The translations under genes and the position numbers were made by a program. A stretch of 12,013 nucleotides of DNA from DATNPH01 sp036703315 (lineage in GTDB: Bacteria; Cyanobacteriota; Cyanobacteriia; Cyanobacteriales; Coleofasciculaceae). This document shows positions 7,116-12,013 of the stretch, piece by piece (within the stretch, counting starts at the first letter, position 1; each line of letters starts with the position of its first letter). The notes under the pieces were generated by a model. It was not told where the DNA came from, searched no databases, and saw only the letters and a program-made list of their open reading frames with translations. The stretch lies in NCBI GenBank assembly GCA_036703315.1, contig DATNPH010000056.1, forward strand, positions 1-12,013. Direction: 5' to 3'.

Positions 7116-7625
7116 GTGGTTAGCGGGTTCACTCGTCAGGAGACTCTAGCCTTAACCGGGATAAGTTCGGGTAGATTAAGCTATCTGGATCGGACTGGGC
7201 TTGTTGTGCCTGAAAAGTTTGGCAATCCCAAGCACCCCAAAGTTGTTTACAGTTGGCAGCAAGTTCTTGAAATAAAAACGATCGAACGCTTGAGGGAAAA
7301 ACTATCACTTCAGGAAATCCGTAAGGTACTTGAGTTTTTGAAGCTGAAGGAGTATGAGCCCTCGTTCTTTGTTCATAGCCTTGTTTTCGTCAACTCGCAG
7401 CTTTATTTAATTGAAGATCTTAAGGAATTTGGGTTGATAGTCTTAGAAGCTTCCGGGAGTAACCAAGGACAGGTTGTGATCCACGAAGTTGGACCCGTTG
7501 GCGATGTAATTGCTGAATTATGGAAAGAGGCGCAGAAACATCATGTCTTAGATTTTGATAAGCGTTCTGGAATTTCCTTGAATGAGACTGCGTATCAGGA
7601 GATTGTCGTTGGGGAGGTTAACTAG
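7116..7625 (+). CDS. MerR-like winged-helix DNA-binding protein, 169 aa, likely regulator of the cassette
   Basis: The N-terminus (about residues 4-75) reads as a MerR-type winged helix: FTRQETLALTGISSGRLSYL, then DRTGLVVPEKFG, YSWQQVLEIKTIERLREKL and SLQEIRKVLEFLK. The last part corresponds to the dimerisation helix. The remaining roughly 95 residues contain FFVHSLVFVNSQLYLIED and a GQVVIHEVGPVGDVIAELW segment. I do not recognise this as a known effector domain. I chose the GTG at 7116 because AGAGGAG (7103-7109) sits 6 nt before it. The in-frame ATG at 7089 has no ribosome site and lies at the predicted transcription start. The gene ends 2 nt before the methyltransferase start. It probably controls the cassette by binding the inverted repeat at 7043-7073, like controller proteins of restriction-modification systems. 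It could instead act as a target-recognition partner. Confidence 0.8.
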   Translation: MVSGFTRQETLALTGISSGRLSYLDRTGLVVPEKFGNPKHPKVVYSWQQVLEIKTIERLREKLSLQEIRKVLEFLKLKEYEPSFFVHSLVFVNSQLYLIEDLKEFGLIVLEASGSNQGQVVIHEVGPVGDVIAELWKEAQKHHVLDFDKRSGISLNETAYQEIVVGEVN

Positions 7626-7627
7626 CG

Positions 7628-10600
7628 ATGTCTTCCAGATCTACTACAGGGATTCTATATCAGCGTGTCATGGAGGAAGCTGGCTTCTACAGGAATGGTG
7701 TGCCTACTTCAGGTGTGATAGAAGCTGAGTCTCTTAGTAATGATAGTCAACAACTTGAGAAGCGCATTAAATATAGTGCCGTCATTGATCCAAATCAGAT
7801 CAATGCTACGGCTATATTTGAGTTGTCTGGATCACCCTGTATTTACTTCACTCAGTTAGATCAGTCCGATCCCGATCCTAGAGAGCTGGCACGTTTGCAT
7901 AAACTCTCTTGGAATCATGGTTTAGCACCGATGCTGTGGGTTGTAACACCTACGAATGTGCGTCTGTATAACTGTTACTCCGAACCGACACAAGATAATC
8001 CTGAGCGTAATTTAATTGCTCTGTTTGAAAATACTGAAGCAAGCTTGAAGCAACTCAACGAACACGCTAGTCGGCTTCAGCTTGAATCTGGAGAATTTTG
8101 GCAATGGCAGAAGGCAAAGCAGATTGATCGAAAAAAACGAGTCGATCAAGTTTTAGTAGAAGACTTACAGAAAGCTGAGAAGAAACTGAAGGAGCATGGA
8201 CTAAAATCTCAAGTCGCTCATGCTCTCTTAATGCAATCTATCTTTGTTGCTTATCTTCAAGATCGAGGCATTTTAGATACGCAGTTCTTTCGCTCTCGCT
8301 TCAACGTCGATAACTTTATTGATTTATTGGATGACGCATCAGCTACTAGTAGGTTGTTTGAATGGCTACAAGTTACATTCAATGGAGATATGTTTCCAGT
8401 AGCCTCCAGCAGGTTGCAGAATTCTTATAATGCAAGACACCTTGAAATTGTTAAAGACTTAGTAGGTGGTACGATAGATATTGAAACAGGACAAGGAAGA
8501 CTTTGGCGTTTTTATGACTTCAAAGTAATTCCTGTTGAACTAATTAGCTCAATCTATGAAAACTTTCTCTACTCTAAAGACTCAAAAGCGGCGAAGGAAC
8601 TAAGCGTACACTACACGCCTATCAACCTCGTTGATTTAGTACTAGACGAAGTTTTCAAAGATTTAAATGGCAGGGCTAAAGTCTTAGATCTATCCTGTGG
8701 TTCGGGTGTATTTCTCGTTGAATCTCTCCGCAGGCTGGTTGTAAAACGTTGGATGAATGGTGAAGAACGATCGCGTCAGCTTGTACGGGATACTCTTTAC
8801 AATCAAATTTATGGTGTAGATGTTGAACCTCAAGCAATTCAGATTGCAGCGTTTAGCTTATATCTCACTGCTTTAGAATTGGATTATGAATTAGATCACA
8901 ACGCTTCCATATCGGATGACTTAAGGTTCCGAGAACTGATTAATAGAAATTTGTTCTCTAGTAATGCCTTTGATGAAGCGGCAGCCTTCAATAGTGTAGA
9001 ACCTTTCATTAACAAAGGTTTCGACGCAATTGTAGGCAATCCACCTTGGACGAAATCAGAATCAAACAAGTCAGCATCAGAATACTGTACTCGCAAGCGT
9101 CCTAAACTTGATTATCCAAATGGCTACCCAATAGCTCGAAGTGATAATGTAGATCAAGCGTTCTTATGGCGAGTAGGTGATTTTGCTAATGACAATACTC
9201 GGATTGGTTTGATTTTGCATGGAAAACCATTTTTTAGTAATTCGCCTAAAGCTCATAAAGCTAAGGAAGCTCTTTTCCTAAGATTTAAACCAGAGATAAT
9301 AATTAATCTATCTAAATTACGCAGAGATGATATTTTCCCAAATACTGAGGCTCCTGCTCTATGTCTAGTCGCTCAAGGTTTTGGTTGTGAAGCAAAAGAT
9401 CAGTTTTATTTCGTTTGCCCAGAGCGCTCTTTGGAATTTCGACGACATGGAATTATTGAAATTGGACCTGAAAATGTAAAACGACTTTCAGTTTATGCTG
9501 TTGCATCCGATCAAGATATGCTTAAAGTTGCTTCTTGGGCAAGCGCTCGAGATATGGCATTAATACAGCAGCTACGAGAAAATTTTCCCTCACTTAAAGA
9601 CTTAATTAATCAAAATTCTTGGAAAGCGGGGCAAGGGTTTCAACGTGCTGGTGGTCAAACAGAGCAATCGGATCTCTATACCAAAAAATGGTTGCCCCCT
9701 AAAAAAATACTACCCTATCAAATAGATGTAGATTCTTTAGAGTTTCTTCCTCCACAAGGACTCCATCGTACTAGAGATACTGAAATTTATAAGGGACCAT
9801 TAGTAATTACAACACGGGGTTTACCTAAATCTGGATTTGCAGCAGCTTTTTGCCAAGAAGATGTTGTCTATCCAGAGTCTTACTACGGTATCTCAGTACC
9901 AATGGCACAAGAACCAATAGCTCATTATCTAAATGCCCTACTGAATTCTGCGCTTATTAAGTATTTCTTGTTCTTAACAGCATCAGTTTGGGGCGTTGAA
10001 CGAGATGAAGTAAGACCAGAGGATTTATTACGCTTGCCCATTCCTGTGTATTCTGCTGAGTACAGTTTAGTCGAGCGAATTCTTTCTATAGAGAGGCATC
10101 AGCGTCAGTTTCCAAGTGGCTCTGCCAAGATGGAACTTGATCGGCAGTTAGATGAAGCTGTTTTTGATCTATATGGGCTTAATGAACTAGATCAAGTTTT
10201 AGTTATGGACACAGTCAATCTTACTATTGACCTTCACATGAAGCGAGAAATGTCCAATGCATCAAAATCACCCAGCTTAACGGAACTAGAAGTATACGCA
10301 ATGCACTTAATCAGTGTAATTAAGCCTTTTCTGCAAACTCTCAAAGAGCGAACTTTAATTGCTGATGTATTCGATACTGAGCGATCATCTCTACAGGTAG
10401 TTCGATTTAGTCTGGTATCTGTGCCTGGGCGTAATCCAACTATTCAAACTACCCAAGCACAGGAGTTAAAATCTGTTCTTAACCGAATAGCTGAACAGTT
10501 GCCTCAGCAAATCGCTGATCGAATTTATACACGCCGAGATTTACGAATCTATACTGGGCAAGATATTTACATCATAAAACCTGCTCAGAAACGTTATTGG

Positions 10601-10678
10601 AGCCGCTCTGCTGGGTTAAATGATGCTGACCTTATTATCTCTGAACATTTGAGGGTAAATCGTGCTGCCATTGGATGA
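7628..10678 (+). CDS. N6-adenine DNA methyltransferase, type IIG/Eco57I-like, with unassigned N-terminal region, 1016 aa
   Basis: The protein probably methylates adenine in a specific DNA site using S-adenosylmethionine. HYTP at 328-331 is motif X. VLDLSCGSGVFL at 352-363 is motif I, YGVDVEP at 395-401 motif II, and FDAIVGNPPW, with the catalytic NPPW at 471-474, motif IV. The order X-I-IV is that of gamma-class enzymes. Residues of about 660-810, including ITTRGLPKSGF and LNALLNSALIKYF, look like a TaqI/Eco57I-type target-recognition domain. Residues 1-320 contain FELSGSPCIYF, LHKLSWNHGLAPMLWVV and a charged helical stretch at about 155-200. They recall a restriction-enzyme N-terminal fold, but I see no D-ExK triad there. 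GGAGG (7613-7617) lies 10 nt before the ATG, inside the preceding gene. The 3' end overlaps the nuclease gene by 17 nt. Codon use is more AT-rich than in the flanking genes, and no HIP1 site occurs. Confidence 0.88.
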   Translation: MSSRSTTGILYQRVMEEAGFYRNGVPTSGVIEAESLSNDSQQLEKRIKYSAVIDPNQINATAIFELSGSPCIYFTQLDQSDPDPRELARLHKLSWNHGLAPMLWVVTPTNVRLYNCYSEPTQDNPERNLIALFENTEASLKQLNEHASRLQLESGEFWQWQKAKQIDRKKRVDQVLVEDLQKAEKKLKEHGLKSQVAHALLMQSIFVAYLQDRGILDTQFFRSRFNVDNFIDLLDDASATSRLFEWLQVTFNGDMFPVASSRLQNSYNARHLEIVKDLVGGTIDIETGQGRLWRFYDFKVIPVELISSIYENFLYSKDSKAAKELSVHYTPINLVDLVLDEVFKDLNGRAKVLDLSCGSGVFLVESLRRLVVKRWMNGEERSRQLVRDTLYNQIYGVDVEPQAIQIAAFSLYLTALELDYELDHNASISDDLRFRELINRNLFSSNAFDEAAAFNSVEPFINKGFDAIVGNPPWTKSESNKSASEYCTRKRPKLDYPNGYPIARSDNVDQAFLWRVGDFANDNTRIGLILHGKPFFSNSPKAHKAKEALFLRFKPEIIINLSKLRRDDIFPNTEAPALCLVAQGFGCEAKDQFYFVCPERSLEFRRHGIIEIGPENVKRLSVYAVASDQDMLKVASWASARDMALIQQLRENFPSLKDLINQNSWKAGQGFQRAGGQTEQSDLYTKKWLPPKKILPYQIDVDSLEFLPPQGLHRTRDTEIYKGPLVITTRGLPKSGFAAAFCQEDVVYPESYYGISVPMAQEPIAHYLNALLNSALIKYFLFLTASVWGVERDEVRPEDLLRLPIPVYSAEYSLVERILSIERHQRQFPSGSAKMELDRQLDEAVFDLYGLNELDQVLVMDTVNLTIDLHMKREMSNASKSPSLTELEVYAMHLISVIKPFLQTLKERTLIADVFDTERSSLQVVRFSLVSVPGRNPTIQTTQAQELKSVLNRIAEQLPQQIADRIYTRRDLRIYTGQDIYIIKPAQKRYWSRSAGLNDADLIISEHLRVNRAAIG

Positions 10679-11321
10679 ATCTAATACTATTGGACAACCT
10701 ACTCTTATTCTGAGACAGGACATCATAGTTACTGTCCTTCTGTTAATTAGAGAAGGTTGGATGCAAGTTTGTCAATCATGCGAAATTAGCGCTTCTTCTG
10801 ATGAAGAAACAATTGCAGGAGCTTTGCATAACGAGATGTGGTCAGCGAAGGAACGCCTTGGAATTCCTGGACCACCACAAATCGTTAATGAGCCAGCATC
10901 AAGAAAATCTAAGAACAGTTTAAAGCCAGAGGGGTTTATTGATTTCAAGATGTTTTATGGATGGGGAACCCAGGAAGATTATTTTGGTATAGAGTGCAAA
11001 CGAATTAGTAGCACAGGAAAAGATAGAAATTTAGCAACAGAGTATGTCAAGAATGGGATCATGCGATTTATCACTGGCATCTATAGCCCTGGTCATGACT
11101 TTGCAGCAATGGTTGGTTTTATTATTGACGGTAAATTGACGGATTGCGTGGATTTAGTTCAGAAAAGATTGAGTAAATATTGCCACAAAACTTGTATGGA
11201 AGAGGATTGGGCAATTGAACATGATTTTGGTTCGCAGAATAATCTTTACCGGACTATTCACCGCCAGCAGGGGCGAAGCTTCCTTTTTAGGCTTCTGCAT
11301 TTGTTTCTAGTCATCAGCTAG
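10662..11321 (+). CDS. Putative PD-(D/E)XK nuclease of the cassette, 219 aa
   Basis: I do not recognise a named family. The central part has the pattern of PD-(D/E)XK nucleases: a helix with Glu49/Glu58 (EETIAGALHNEMW), then GFIDFKMFYGWG with Asp94, then YFGIECKRIS with Glu111 and Lys113. The D-to-ExK distance of 16 residues fits the fold. A conserved-looking segment, YVKNGIMRFITGIYSPGHDF (128-147), follows. CxxC (37-40) and CxxxC (174-178) could bind a metal, but this is speculative. The start is GTG 10662, with GAGGG (10651-10655) 6 nt before it. It overlaps the methyltransferase stop by 17 nt, implying translational coupling. In this context it is the most likely DNA-cutting partner of the methyltransferase. 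The C-terminal HLFLVIS looks natural, so the protein is probably complete. No transmembrane segment is obvious. Confidence 0.7.
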   Translation: MLPLDESNTIGQPTLILRQDIIVTVLLLIREGWMQVCQSCEISASSDEETIAGALHNEMWSAKERLGIPGPPQIVNEPASRKSKNSLKPEGFIDFKMFYGWGTQEDYFGIECKRISSTGKDRNLATEYVKNGIMRFITGIYSPGHDFAAMVGFIIDGKLTDCVDLVQKRLSKYCHKTCMEEDWAIEHDFGSQNNLYRTIHRQQGRSFLFRLLHLFLVIS

Positions 11322-11378
11322 CTGAACAATGACTTTGAACAAGAAAGCGATCGCCCTTTAACCCTCACCATTCAACCC

Positions 11379-11454
11379 CAGAACCCGAAACTCCGACATC
11401 AGAACTCGAAACGTCAGCCCTTTTACTCCCAAATTAAAGCTCAGAACCCAGAAC
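11379..11454. repeat. Three degenerate 13-nt direct repeats in 21-nt register
   Basis: CAGAACCCGAAAC (11379), CAGAACTCGAAAC (11400) and CAGAACCCAGAAC (11442) are near-copies. Their starts are 21 and 42 nt apart, so a decayed 21-nt tandem array with one lost unit is possible. Degenerate repeats of this style occur in cyanobacterial spacers. No function is evident. Confidence 0.45.
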
Positions 11455-11457
11455 ATC

Positions 11458-11566
11458 GAGCAAATTCCCTCTTCTGTCACTTTGGGAAAATTCTACGAAT
11501 TTACGTTGTTTCAGCCCACGAAAAATTAAGGTTTCACCCCAGTTTGACAGAAGAGGGAAATTACTC
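11458..11566. repeat. 109-bp inverted-repeat element, candidate MITE or long hairpin
   Basis: The arms at 11458-11486 and 11538-11566 match in 24 of 29 positions as inverted repeats. They include a perfect 15-bp core, TTCCCTCTTCTGTCA, at 11465-11479, repeated inverted at 11545-11559. The 51-bp interior has no ORF. The structure fits a miniature inverted-repeat transposable element or a remnant of an insertion-sequence end pair. No clear target-site duplication is seen. In RNA it would form a long hairpin between the cassette and trpB, and might end or stabilise transcripts. Confidence 0.55.
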
Positions 11567-11671
11567 AAATCTCTAAGCTCTGAGCCTCAGCTTTCAGCTT
11601 TAGAAGTCAGCAGCGATCGGCGACAATAGAAGCCTCAATGCAATCTGCCGCTACTTTCTCTAGAACCCGGA

Positions 11672-12013
11672 ATGGACACCATCAAATACCTCCTGTCGGA
11701 AGACCAAATGCCCACTGCCTGGTATAATATTCAGGCGGATTTGTCCACGCCTCTACCCCCCGTTCTCCATCCCGGCACTGGGCAACCCATTACTCCCGAT
11801 GACCTGGCTCCCCTCTTTCCCATGAGCCTGATTGAACAGGAAGTCAGCCAGGAACGCTGGATTGAGATTCCCGACGAGGTTCAGTCCATCTACCGTCAAT
11901 GGCGACCAACACCGCTTTATCGGGCACGCCGACTAGAGAAAGCCCTCGATACCCCTGCCAAGATTTACTACAAATATGAAGGCGTTAGCCCTGCCGGAAG
12001 CCACAAACCGAAT
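11672..12013 (+). CDS. trpB: TrpB2-type tryptophan synthase beta subunit, N-terminal 114 residues, cut by window edge
   Basis: The frame opens at ATG 11672 and runs through the right edge without a stop. The protein begins MDTIKYLLSEDQMPTAWYN and continues with VLHPGTGQPITPDDLAPLF, QWRPTPLYRARRLEKAL and YYKYEGVSPAGSHKPN. The GSHKPN motif carries the lysine (Lys112) that holds pyridoxal phosphate. The long N-terminal part with 'MPTAWYNI' and 'LAPLFPM' is typical of the TrpB2 subfamily, not TrpB1. TrpB enzymes join indole and serine to make tryptophan. TrpB2 members usually lack a partner trpA nearby and may act alone on free indole. No strong Shine-Dalgarno precedes the ATG. The family is nearly certain; the cellular role of TrpB2 here is inferred. 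Confidence 0.9.
   Translation, partial: MDTIKYLLSEDQMPTAWYNIQADLSTPLPPVLHPGTGQPITPDDLAPLFPMSLIEQEVSQERWIEIPDEVQSIYRQWRPTPLYRARRLEKALDTPAKIYYKYEGVSPAGSHKPN

Larger units (their letters stand above)
11322..11671. other. Repeat-rich spacer between the nuclease gene and trpB
   Basis: These 350 bp hold no ORF of note. They contain a HIP1 site (11347-11354), three degenerate CAGAAC repeats (11379-11454) and a 109-bp inverted-repeat element (11458-11566). A pyrimidine/purine-biased tail of AGCT-like words follows (about 11570-11610). No clear intrinsic terminator for the cassette is visible. A weak GAAGC/GCTTC stem overlaps the nuclease 3' end. Confidence 0.6.

Noticed and set aside
8896..9096. 66-aa minus-strand ORF inside the methyltransferase
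   Set aside because: It is antisense to the methyltransferase NPPW region; shadow of a real gene.
7116..11321. BREX or DISARM locus
   Set aside because: Only a methyltransferase of that general type is present; there is no helicase, phosphatase, ATPase or phospholipase-D gene, and the cassette is bounded by ordinary spacer and trpB.
11270..11360. Intrinsic terminator of the cassette
   Set aside because: Only a 5-bp GAAGC/GCTTC stem overlapping the coding end and a weak stem around the HIP1 site are seen, neither followed by a T-tract.
11379..11566. CRISPR array
   Set aside because: The repeats are only 13 nt, degenerate and not separated by uniform unique spacers; the 109-bp element is a single inverted repeat.
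1..12013. tRNA, rRNA or riboswitch
   Set aside because: No TTCGANTC-type arm with matching cloverleaf, no rRNA-like stretch and no known riboswitch core was noticed on either strand by eye.

Overview
The window looks like chromosomal DNA of a cyanobacterium, probably a filamentous or otherwise secondary-metabolite-rich type. Seven copies of the cyanobacterial HIP1 octamer GCGATCGC are present. There is also a heptanucleotide tandem repeat pair of a kind common between cyanobacterial genes, a NRPS gene, a carotenoid desaturase and a TrpB2-type tryptophan synthase subunit. These family assignments rest on motifs read by eye, with no database search.

Left part (1-6871, minus strand). The 5' end of a clan GH-A, GH1-like glycosidase lies at 1-353. 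A 14-bp hairpin separates it from a complete single-module NRPS (504-4532) with the order condensation, adenylation, carrier, thioesterase. Upstream of the NRPS is an 869-bp gene-free region. It holds two perfect palindromes (one matching the CRP core GTGA-N6-TCAC), the heptanucleotide repeats and an AT-rich stretch. Next is a complete CrtI-type phytoene desaturase (5402-6871), which is of interest because most cyanobacteria desaturate phytoene by the CrtP/CrtQ/CrtH route.

Middle and right part (7043-11321, plus strand). Divergent from crtI is a compact three-gene cassette, the most interesting part of the window. It encodes a MerR-like winged-helix protein, a 1016-aa gamma-type N6-adenine DNA methyltransferase with a large unassigned N-terminal region and a C-terminal target-recognition region, and a 219-aa protein with a D-(16 residues)-ExK signature of PD-(D/E)XK nucleases. 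The genes are 2 nt apart and 17 nt overlapped, so they are almost certainly co-translated. A TATAAT box and a 10-bp perfect inverted repeat precede the first gene and suggest autoregulation. I read the cassette as a restriction-modification-like defence island with a built-in regulator. It has no helicase, ATPase or separate specificity gene. It has no HIP1 site in 4.2 kb, in keeping with horizontal acquisition.

Far right (11322-12013). A 350-bp repeat-rich spacer contains three degenerate repeats in 21-nt register and a 109-bp inverted-repeat element that may be a MITE. It leads to the 5' end of a TrpB2-type tryptophan synthase beta gene, cut by the window edge.

The left genes show no clear functional link with one another. 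The strongest functional unit is the MerR-methyltransferase-nuclease cassette.
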